Positions 24,201 to 36,200 of a DNA stretch of 64,000 bases are shown one piece after another. Source of the DNA: Sclerodactyla briareus (Eukaryota > Echinodermata > Holothuroidea > Dendrochirotida > Sclerodactylidae); contig JAODTK010005918.1 of assembly GCA_026419785.1 (NCBI GenBank), positions 142,501 through 206,500 of the forward strand, in the 5' to 3' direction. The position numbers were made by a program, and so were the translations under genes. The first letter of the stretch is position 1; each line of letters opens with the position of its first letter. The notes beneath the pieces are model-generated. The model searched no databases. It had not been told where the DNA came from and was given only the letters and a program-made list of their open reading frames with translations.

Positions 24201-27200
24201 TCAGGCTGAGCCCATGGTGAGACAAGTAAGACTACATCATTCTCTATGCACAGTATCTCAAGAAGCAGATCACGGAATTTCAAGAGATTAGTTCCTGTCT
24301 ATCTATGCTAAAATAATAATAATAAAATATCTTCCGTGACTCCCATGTTTCCAACACAACTGTGTAGTTATGTTATATCACACTTCACTTAGAGGTAGTG
24401 GGCGGTTGGACTTGAGGTCGATGTTTAAGAGGTTAACGGTTGAAATGACATATGCTCTATGCTACAAAGCAAGGCAGATACTTCAATAGAATTTAGGTCC
24501 TCATTCTCGATCTCGGTCTTGGACCTTGTGGTATCGGTCCGATTTCGGGACTCTCTTGCCGGTCGCGGTCTCGGTTCGATCACTGATCCCTGGTCTCGCT
24601 CTCGGGACATGATGGTCTCGACTTCATCAATGTCTATCATTGAGGGTTATATTTTTATGAGTGTCATGTATATTGGGTTGGTGTTACCTCATCTCTAATC
24701 ATACTATCTGAGCTTCTTCCAGTCATTGTTCTTGGTCCTGGCATGCAGTTAATCTTAGGGGCATGGCCCTTACTATGTCAGCTAGGGTACTAGAGAGGGT
24801 TGTGTGGGTCAGGTGCTTGATTCGTGACCGCCTTCTTGCGTGTTGGGAGCGATGGGTTTGTCTCAGGTGGCGACCTAGTTCCACCGAACCTGTCTGTTTG
24901 AAACTCGCAGGATGGGGTCGACCCGGCTCTGCAGGCAGCCAGCTTACTCGTTTGGTTGGTTCAGTTTAGGCGGGTTGACATGCATGGAGATCGGTTCGAA
25001 TCCAGGCCATGACTCTTTGTCCGGAAGAGACCGAGGGAGCGTGGATTGTGAGGGTGGATGCTTTCCAGGCATGTGCCCCCTGAGTGAGTGACGCGAGTAA
25101 TTCACTGGTATTTAGGGCCTTCCCATTCGATGCATAATAGGCGCTATCTGTTCCTAGGGCAATTGTTAACAAGCACGCTTGTTCCCGCTTTGAAAGAGGA
25201 GCGAAGTCTATGTTTAATTGGCGAGAAGGGGACTATGTCGGGTTCTGTGCGATGACCGAGGGGATCTCCCACCACTTACCACACACCCAACGTGTCAAGA
25301 GAATACATTACCAGTCTTTTCGTGGACTTTCAAACCACCGAATTTTATAATGAACTCAATTTCTTAATGTTACTGTTTTTTAAAAAAAGTGACACCAAAA
25401 GGACGTTGCATTAGTTGCGGAATGAATTACTATCGCGGTCGAGGAATAAGTTGGAGCGCGTGCAGAATGGGATTACTCGCGGAATATTACAAGTATAAAA
25501 AGAACCCTCTACTCATCCGGCAATCCAATATGCTTCCCTCGTAAAGCTTATTCGCCTTTTTCGAGATACCAATCATTCGGAGAATTCGTCTTGGCAAATT
25601 CTATCTAAATTCAGAACATCGCAGACCTCTAATTGCCACAGACGAAAATTCTTAGGCCTTCAAGTGAGATAATAATAGCCTACCTGAGGCATTACAGCCA
25701 ACGCTGTCGAGGGGCCAATGCCTCACGCCAGTGGTGTCCTCTTGATCTCGCTGGCCCGATTATTTCAAAGGAGTGCCGGGAACGTGTGCGGAATTAGCAT
25801 TGAAGTACATGCTTGGAAACGCTCATGCCAGGGGAGCCTGACTAATCTCTGGTATTCACTGAGATCCTTTCTTTTTCGGTTTGGTTCGTAGAACCATGTG
25901 GTCCCTGATGCTTGTTAACTGTGGACAACGAGGGATTGCGAGGTGCATTCGTTGTCTTCTTTTGTTGGCTAGGATTTCCGTTGGAAACCCGATGTCCCCT
26001 ACGGTTGCGTCCTTGTGGGACAAACGAGGGTGCGATTGCGATGTCGTCATTTCCCTGCTGGAGTCCGCCATTTCAACAGTTGTGATGTTAGTCCGGTGTC
26101 TGGTGCGGAAATCAGAAAATCTCTTACGTGGTATTAATCAATTATCCAGGCTCATTTCAAACACAGTCTATTGCATACCTACCCCCAGTTGACTTGTATT
26201 TCTTCTAACGAAAAATATGAAAAGGTAATAAAATTCAGACCTACTTTGGCCTCTGGTGCAATCCATATGAAATGAAAAAAGTTATATTTACATTCCCCAA
26301 ATGATTTTTGATGGTTCGAGATGTTATTTCTTCCAGTAGCATTTGGCTGATATGGAGAGACGGATTCTGTTCGGACGAGGCGGTTGTTAGGTCCACATCA
26401 GTCAGCGCGTGCAGGAAAATAAAACCTTTGATCGTGACGTGGCCGAAACAGAGCGTACCCTGTGTGGATATGCCTTTAGAGTACCAGGGATAATATATGA
26501 CCAAGAAGGAATGTTTACAAAAACTATCGAACTTTTTTATTGATTATATATTAACAGAACCGCAGTGGTTAAAGCTGGTTCATTCATACTTGCAGTCAAT
26601 ACTTCCCTCCTGATTGGCTGAATACAGGTAGGCGCACCGTGCAGTTTTATTAATGAGGGGTAATCAACGGGCGGCGTGTGTAATCCACTAGATGATACAC
26701 GACCGGAGGTTAATTCAATCGATGCACGAGGGCGCAGCCCGAGTGCAACAGCGTTAGAATATGAACCCCGAGGAGTGCTCATCATGTGGACAAAACACAA
26801 TCGACCGTTAACCCGTTCATGTATACAACACGCGAAATTTTATTTGAAAAAAAAAAAATGCACCAAAAAACGACCCTCGTTTTACCACTTTATGACAAAT
26901 AGGAAACCCCTGATGACATTGCACAAGAGTCTTGGTACATGCAGCGAACAAATTACCTAAATTGATTCAACTAAACTAATTTCGCGTTTGTAGAATGAAC
27001 GGGGGTCAATCAACAGTCGGATTTAACGGGGGGTGAGTTTCTAACGCTGGATGCACTCAGGCTGCGTCCTCGTGCATCGCTGAATTTGACCCACCGGTTG
27101 TGCATTACCAGTGGTACAACCCGCTCGACCGTAGATCAACCCCTAATTATCGAAAACCAACTTCTTTACATGAACCATTAGTGGAGAGACTTATTCCAAA

Positions 27201-30200
27201 GGAAACTAGAGCCTACTGGGAATGTGGGGTGTTTGTTTCTCATTTGTCGCATGAAGCCACACTGGTCACATGTTCCTTTCGTGTTGCTATAAAACATTAT
27301 AAAAAGATGAAATCAAAACTAGAAACAACTGATGAAGTGAAAATATTCGAGGAAAAAATTATAACATACCCATACGTATGCTATATCTGTCAATGACCGC
27401 ATGATGGATTTTAACACGTTTTACCAGACTCGAAAGGTTAAAACTTGAATAGAAAGACTACCGCATATTGCGTATTCAATGCAACCGCGTCGGGTCGGGC
27501 CGGGGCACAGCACCGTATGTTTCTGACCAGCTTACTTGCGACTAGCTTTATCAAGTTTGGACAAGTCGGGCATATGAACATTTCAATTGTGGTCTTGTGG
27601 TTCAAAAAAAAAACGAGTCTGCGTGGTCGGTCGTGGGTAAACAAAGTGGAGAAACGCCTTTACTCGACCGGGCGACAAGTCTTGTCGGGTCTTGTCGCGA
27701 TTAAGTTTGGTGAGTGTTGTGGTATCGCCTCAACTTCCAGGGTGCTTTTTTGTAACTCTGTTGTAGGAAATTCAGCCACAGCACGGACGTTTGTATTACC
27801 TGCTTCTCGTCCCGTTCTGCAGGCTTCCTTCCGCCTCTCTCGATCGCGCTCAAAGGTGACTTCCTGGCAGGGGGTAAGATGGCATGGTGGGCGATTCGGT
27901 GCCCTCCCTGTTCGCCAGTACATCGGCAGTGAACATTCATAGGGTCTAGCCGGGTACGTGGGCAGCAGCGGGATCGCAGTCGCGTGTTTCGAGATCAACG
28001 TAAGTTCACTATTTGATTTAAAATCAAACGGCGATGACACAGACGATGTCTTTGAGAATAACTTGATATTCTTCCTTTAGTCTTTTTAGCTGAAGAAAAC
28101 AATGGAATGATGCAAAGTTTCATTGCATTTCAGGAATGGTTTCCAAACATTCTCCTGGGTGGATTTTTCTTCCCGTATACATTCTCCTTCGAGGTAGGAA
28201 CTTGAACCTCTTCTGCTTTTTGTCCCAGTACTTCATTCCACCTTGGCTAATTATTGCTCATACCTAGAATTCTTGTTTGTAACGTACGTTGTGAAAAAAA
28301 AAAAAATGAAAAGTTCAAAATTACAATGATCATGAAAAATGAAATCGACTTTTCGTAGTTGTTAAGAATACAGCTCGGTGAAAATCAGAGTTATTCAGTA
28401 CAGTCGTCGGAATTCATAAAAAATTAATATTCCACTCAGCTAAAACCTCGGGCAAACATAGATTGTCGGAATCATGGAGCTAATTTACCTGATCTGTTGA
28501 AATATTTCTCGGAATATCAACTCCGTATAGTCCGGGGATTATAAATATTTTATTTTCAGAAATCTTGTCTAGATATTTCGCTTTAGTCTTATTAGTATTT
28601 CGACACATATCCCGCGAAGAAACTGCAGAAATGTTCAGTGATTTTGTAAAATTTCGATTTTCTAAAATGTGTTTCTCCCTAAAAGGTGTACACGATGCCG
28701 GAGTATCTATGTAAGCGTTATGGTGGTCCAGCGTATTCGAGTATATATCGCAGTTTTGCTCTGATAATTAAGTACTGCAAAGCTTCGAGTGATTGGTGCA
28801 GTAACACCCCTAGATGTTTATGGGTTCTTGTAGAGGATGATGTATAGTATGTATGTATGTATGGCTGTATGTAGTATGTATGTATGTATGTATGTATGTA
28901 ATGTATGTATGTCTGTAGTATGTCTGTAGGTATGTATGGTTAAGAGGAAGGCTATATTACTGATGAAGAAGATTCCCCCCAATTTGTATATATGAACGAG
29001 GAGAATGGTGTGTGATTAAGAGAGGTCGGGTTCAATGGCGCGTTCTGTCTGGGGTAGAATTAAACGAGATTGCATACATGAAGACCTCTCTTGAATTTAA
29101 CGATGACACCTATGCTGTAGGGTGAGCAGGAACAATGGCCGTTCAGTTGGTATTTCGATCCCATAAGGCGCTTTCTATGGTTTCAGAAAGAAAAAATATG
29201 CCTGATGGGAGCGACAGCGACTCCAGGGTCTGAAATCGCAAGGTAGAAAAGTAGAAACGGTTCAAACCATTCCATATCTGCTTATTTGAGCAATTCTACC
29301 TAACGATCAGCGTCCAGTTCACATTTAAGGCCAGTTTGCAATTATTGGAGTGTAATTCCCGCATGCACCTTTATAGCACGATTCTATCAGAAATCGGTTA
29401 CTTCTGTAAAAACCGTCTAGACACTGTGTCCCACGCTATGAATGGCTGCCTGCCTTTTCGCAACTGCTATGTCTCAGCATGACAGAATTGTGTCATAATT
29501 GAACAGGAATTACATAAGAAGCATCCGGACAGTCTAATCCATAACAACAAAATTACTACTAGTGGCATGTTTGGTGCGCGCCCTTATGTTAATTTGAGTG
29601 CTCACCCGAAAACCGGACGGAGTTGCTACTGCTGTGACCAGCCGTACTTTGAAATGTTTTCATTGAAATTTCTTGCCCATTTAGCAGTCATTGTAAAAAC
29701 GTACGAGTCTAAGTTTCGCGATGGAATCAACCATTGAATAATCTGATTAAGTGGACACGAGATACTTGTAAAACTATTGTCTTCTTCATTGGCTAGGCCT
29801 GGTAGGAGTGTCCACAAGCGCGTTGTCAAGGCTTGCGTTTGCTGGGATTCAACATTACAAAAGTAATGCTTTGGCTAAATTTGCTAGCATTAGTGCTTCT
29901 ATCGGGTCCAGTAAAGTGTGGAAAAAAAGGGCGAGGCTTTAGCCACACTACCACATGGGCTAATATGCGAGCTATGGATTGCATACTTTTGTAACTTCAC
30001 TTTCGAAAAAGCATTATATTGACTGGTATATTGTATCCGCATGTCTTGGCTACCATGTCAGTATTGTTCAATACTGTGGTTAAAATGCAATAAACAGGGA
30101 AAACTATGTATGTATTATGTATGTATGTAGGTATGTATGTATGTATGTATGGTATGTATGTATGTATGTATGATGTTGTATGTATGTATGTATGTATGGT

Positions 30201-33200
30201 ATGATAGTGACTAGAGTCGGAACCATATATTTATCAATTGAAATATCAATTCGTGGTATCAGTAACGCTTTGAAAAACGAACATTTCGGGTTCGACTTAC
30301 CATCAGCCACCAGGCATTCCTCCTTAGCGGGGTCTGTACTACAGTGCACATGGGGGCAAGACTGGCTTAACTTCATGGTTTTGCTGTGCTGCAGTGGACA
30401 TCTAGTGTTATGGGGTTTGTTTTTAACGAATTGGAAGATACGTATCGTCAGTCGGCTGCGAGCACCGGACAGCACGTGAACAGAACTTCCGATACTGGGT
30501 TTCTGAGAATGGTGAGTTCCTGGGTTCACTGAATCGCCTTGCGGAGGGGACGTAAAATGGCGGTCCGGGGAGAGGTTGGGATTGGTTACACCCCAGGCTC
30601 GATCTCGATCTTCTGAGCACTAGTCAAGAAGAGAAGAAGCCGATTATCGCCGGTGCTCACCCACGATCCAATACAGTCGGGTTTCCTTGATGAGCTCACG
30701 TAGGCTTCCTAACCTGTATATTCATTTGTGGGAGATGGAATCTTTAGGTACTTGGCCAAACGGAAACCGGGTTCTACTAATCTACAACACCGTTCTTGCT
30801 AATCCTTACGGTTTTCCCAAATATCTTCGATTACACAGTCATTGTCTTATCACTTTCGCAATGCTCTTTTCACAGGTTAACATGTTCGCGGAGCACTCTT
30901 TGTACCAGCAGGCGCTGGGGTGGAACCTGTATCTCGCCATCATTTTACTCCTGTCCATAACAGATGTATATACAGTGGTCGGTAGGTCGGGAGTTGTCCA
31001 CTCAATCAAGTAACAGTTCTCGGCCAGTGCGGTCGTGGGTACTCCATGGGCGTGATCTGGGGGGGCCAGGGGGACACGTCCCCCCACTTGTCGAAGTGGT
31101 GGGGGCATCATATCAAATGCCCCCCCCCCCCTTTCGATCCTCGATTAAGACGAAAGTACATGTCCGTTTACACACGTATCGTTAAGTGTCTGTGTGGCAT
31201 GAAATTTTTTGAGAAAGCAGCCTCACAAAGACCACAGTGGCTTTATTCCGAACCCGATTGTCAAAATTTTCCGCGCGCTGCGCGACCTGTAACTGTTGTT
31301 TCTATAGGGTCGTGAGCGATGCACTTTGAAGGCAATATTCTGGGATCTGAACCTTATGCAAGTTTTTCTCACTCAGAAACATAAGTGAGATTCTATTCAC
31401 AATAAATGTCATTGAATATAACACGAACGGCGTTTGGGCATACGAGTAAGTTGAAAGCAGTTTGCAGATCGAGAACAAACTCGCTTGGGCAAAGAATAGG
31501 CACAATTCATGCAGAACAACCCTGCCAAAGTTGATAAATCCCCACAATGTCAGCAGATTACCGATTTCACTTGTCGGAAGCCCGATGATTATCAAAATTT
31601 GTCATCCTTGTCAAGTTTGGCACGTGTGATTTTATCGATTTCCCAAGAAATATCAAAAATTCCGTCCGGTTCGGATCCTGATAGTTGTTTCGCTGTCAGT
31701 AACTGTAGACCACGTGCACGATAGCTATGACTTCGTGCAAAAAATTATTTTGAGTGCAATTTGTAATTCTGAGCTATAGTTTATAATTGCCTTCGCGAGA
31801 CATGCATTCTAGCCAGCGATGGCATCGATATACGATGCACTCCATTTGAAAACTATATATCTTGCACTTCATTCACAACAAAAACAAGTCCGTGGCCATG
31901 GTCCGAAAACGAGACAGCAAACATTGTGGAGCGCGTCGAGATATTTCTACATTGCGATGCGCTATAATAAATGAATATGTTATGTTAACAAAACCCCAGC
32001 AAGAAATGTACAATTCTCGCGAAGTGAGAAAACATTTTTTCAAATCGGACTAAACCAGGAAACCGTGCAAAACTAGCACCTTTCGACTCTCTGTGTGTTC
32101 TACCCTTCATGGATTGCAACAAAATTTCGAACAACTCAGTCAAAATTTCCGTCCGAAAGAAACGGGTAGAGCCAAACGAAAATTAGAACCTGGGTTCTTC
32201 TCTAGAATGGGGCCTAACCGGTCCTGACCCCAGGCTTTTCCCTAGACCCCACTGAGGTGGTTCCCATGGAGGTCGCCAATAACCAAAAGAAGAATTTACT
32301 GCCCTTGGTGGTCGCACATTTTGGTACAAAAAAATCACATTTTAGATCATTAAATTGCAGCACCTGTGAAGCAACACTTTTTTCAAGGGACGGGTAAACC
32401 TGAGACCATCTCATAGCTCTCTAATAAATGTTAGCCCCTCGCCTAGTCGGAAATGCTTCCGTCACAGCTGCCGACAGAGTGAACATAAATCTAGAACTCA
32501 GGACGATTCACTTTTTTTTTGACGGTAATTTACTTTTTTTTGCAAACAATGAAATCACATGGGAACTCCCTTACTAATTCGCAGGCAAAAGTAACCTTCA
32601 CCCAATAAACCAATTTGAGTTACGCCCCACAAATAGTAACTAGGCTACCTAGTTTGTTTCAAAATTTAACTAATTGTAAATCCAAACTGCTTTTCTGAAC
32701 GATCTGGCTCAGACCCAAATTGCGTGCCCTTTGAGGAGCGATGAAAAATTCGAGCAAAAATTGACAAAATTCCGGGAAACTTTGGACAGAAAAAGGCAAA
32801 AGTGAAGAACTTCCAAATTTATGCTGACTGGCGTGCATTTCCAATCAAACGCCTGAAAAGCATGCAAAAAGATATAGTCAAACATTTTTCTGTTTTCTGC
32901 CAAAATCAGAAGGGTCCCGTACGCCTATGCAAGCTCATCATCATTTTTTCTCCTTTCGATTTAATTTTTCTCCATGTCGTCTACCGATTGCATGATGAAC
33001 ATTGTTCACTGAATGGGCCTCAAACGAGCTTGCACGCATACATTGGCTTCGCGTAATAGTCCCAGGGCGCAATTCTCTGGCAGAAAGTTTTTGAGGGTCC
33101 TAGGTGGGTCAAGAGTGAAACACATAAGACTGCGCCCTTGTAAGAGTCCTATCAGATACACCGCATATTGCTAATTGGCAATAATTTATATTTCATTTTT

Positions 33201-36200
33201 TAACCCCAAGTTGGGTGACATTGTAAATCTTTTCCCATATACTGATATAGTAAGATGGTGAAGTATATCCCCGGTGCGTACAACCAACTTGGGGCAAACA
33301 GTCATAATATCCGAGACTGGGTCGGACCGGGTTTGCGATCATTTGAGAGTGAAACACGAACGAAAAATACCCAATTCGTAGAATATGGAAGAAATTTTGG
33401 GCAAAGTAAAATGAAAAGTTTTCAATTATGAATTTGGTTGCGAATTTTCGCGCACATCGGACTGATATAAGGTTATGCATATACACTGCAATGAAATTCC
33501 CCTACCCTTTTGAGTCTGGGTCTGGGTATTCGACGCGGGTGTACGTGGTTCACAAGTGCATAATCATAATTTGCCCGTCTAAACTAATTTAATTTTTTGT
33601 CTAACAACAATAATCGCGTTGGAAAAAAGTCCACTAATTCCAAGTGCTGACCCCAGATGAAATTCTAGACCCCACTAGGGCTGAGTCGAAGAATTCCCAT
33701 GTTTCACACCGAGTTCCTCTGAATTTTGACCGAATGCCAATTCCTTTCTGGGCAACGTGTTTTCGCGCGCAATGGCCTTTCTCTAACAAACCCAGGCAAT
33801 TTAACTATGCGATGGTAATGCTTCGAATCTTTTGTTCACTCGAATTAATTTTCAGAAGCCTTGCAGATCCCCCCCCCCCCTTTTCTGAGATGAATTTCTG
33901 CTGACTTTTTAGATCATACAATGCTCGGAAAACTACACAATTTTTTCGCGCGGTAGTTTCCGTTGGCAAAAATTTACTCCTCCCAATTGACTGGTCCCGT
34001 GCGCCATGGCTTTTTTTTCCTTCGATCCCACAAGGGACTTTACTACTCATCTTGTATGCTCCTCGAACGGCAACTCAAGGTTGATATACCTATGGCCACC
34101 ACCGAATGTTAGTGGATTGGCGATCGTTCAAGTAATTGGTTTTGTTTTTAAGATCAGTCACACCCAAGTTGCTTGTATAGTTTTTTTTTTTTCTTTCTTC
34201 ACGTAATTTTAGGAGGACTAGCCGCATCATCTACACATACGCCGTACAACCGTGATAATGCTGCAAGGGCCCTTGGTACTCATGGTCTTTGTAAGTGTAA
34301 TATATTTTTGCCACAATGCTTAGTCTTAAAGTCTATTATTCAAGCAATTATTCAATATATGCCGAAAACGCGTCGCCAACTATCTGTCACATTTGCGGAG
34401 TCGTAAATTGGTGGCGTCCCCGAGGAAGGCTGGCTCGGGCTGGTATTCGTTCAACCGTTAAGCACAAGCGGATTCGAATCCCACTCGTATCCAATTTTCC
34501 GCAAAGTCTTCCCCTCGTTCAAAACGGCAAGGTGCCAGTACTTGGGATTTGAACCACTGTACGGGACATGAATTCTCTGCATGGTGGGAGTTGAGTGTTC
34601 AGGCATTATTCAATCATAGAGGAGGCGGGTCAGGCTGGCCTGTTTACACCATTGACTGGCTTCTGTCTTGGAGTCGGGTGGTCAAGCAGGCGGAGCGGTG
34701 TGCAAGGTCGCTCATACCCAGTTTTTCTCAACGGTCTCTCAAAAAGGCAAAGATGCCAGTATTCTGTTTAAATTTTATTAGGTTTTTTTCAGAGTGTATA
34801 TACGATGTTCCCTCCATACAACCTCCAAGAGGCTGTGAATTGACAGTCATCGGCCTATGTCGCTAAAAAAACACGAAGGGGAAGCAAACCCCTCTCCTCT
34901 ATGGTTGCTTAGGCATCGGTTACTGTACACTTCCTTACCCCAAATAGTGGATTTTGTCATGAGTAGGCCTTAGAGTATACCGCTATGTAAAACAGTGCTC
35001 TAGTGAGCAAGAACCCAAGGGCTGAGTACCCCTTGTCGTGCGACCAAGCAAATGAAAGGTTACTCTCACTATACTTTATAATTGGACTGTTTAACCCGAC
35101 CACCCAAAACTATAGAAATCATCCAATCCAAGGACAACCCTCTGTGCTAAGTACTAGCTTTTCTACAATCATTCGTTGCACAGTTATCACACTCATCAAT
35201 TTTCAGACTTTGATCTCGATTGACCTTTGATGACCTTCGACTCGACCTCAAAACGATAGAGGTCTTTATTCTGATTCAATAGGCAACCCTTCGTGACAAG
35301 TATGAGCTCTCTACATCATTTCGTTGCACAGTTATTGTGCTCAAAGCCTCGCATAACTCTGACCTCTGTTGACCTTGGTGACCTTGGATCCGACCCAAGA
35401 CGATTGAGTTATGGGTCTTATTCTGATGTGACCATCCCGTAAATTGGAACTTGGATTATTGAGGTTCTCTCTGGATATCGTCACATCCAACACTTTGCGT
35501 ACCTGGCATATATAACCTTCTGCCCCCGGCAATTATTCACAAGAGCCCATGGCTCAGTGATGCCATTGCCGCGCCACTGGGGACTGATAAACCGTTTGTT
35601 GTTCATGCCATTATACGGTTGTCTGCTATTTGGGTCCCAGAAAGTGCATGATGTTCTTGTGAGATATTCCTAGGGATCATTAAAATGTTCTGAAATATGT
35701 AGAAAAATCTCTCTTTTTTGGGGGGGGGGGAGGGGGAGAGGGGGGGGGGTATAGATAGATGAATAATGGACGATGGACGGAGTGGATAGGTAGAATGTCA
35801 TGCGGATTGTAATAGCTCAGCCGACAATGCTAGCTGGGGCTAGAAATATTGAGCTATTCACTCTTCAACCTCAAGACCTGGACCTATATCCTAATCCTCG
35901 GAAATTGGGTTCGCATTCCTAAATGATAGTCCACCAAGCCAGTAGAGTTTAGAGAGATACACCTATGGAGGCTTAGTGATAACGTGTTCTTCGACCTGCC
36001 ACCAACACGATAAGGATCATTTACTCTCCGAATTACAACCCTTCGAATATAAAGGACGTGAAATGGTCGATTACAGATGAAATAAATAACAATTTGTTTT
36101 TTTATTTTTAATTGTAGAACGTGTGTTGTAGCCGAGACCGGCACATCCGAAACCGAGACCGAGATCGGACCAGAGGGTGTGTCGAGACCGAGATCGGACC

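Larger units (their letters stand above)
21819..35230 (+). repeat. Right arm of the giant imperfect inverted repeat
   Basis: This is the mirror partner of 2270-20523. It starts at ATACTGGGAG (21819), mirrored by CTCCCAGTAT ending at 20523. It ends in a half-site-rich minisatellite near 35230, mirrored just after 2255. It carries SLC5 exons 2-6 in the sense orientation that continues into exons 7-13 beyond the arm, so this arm belongs to the complete gene. Its only large private insertion is about 28940-30106. Confidence 0.93.

Noticed and set aside
2270-35230. Palindrome as a pure missed-adapter sequencing artefact
   Set aside because: Not favoured: a 5.2-kb insertion with clean ends, a 1-kb nested insert and a 1.2-kb segment are each private to one arm, and exon 1 is single-copy. 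A haplotype misjoin is still possible.
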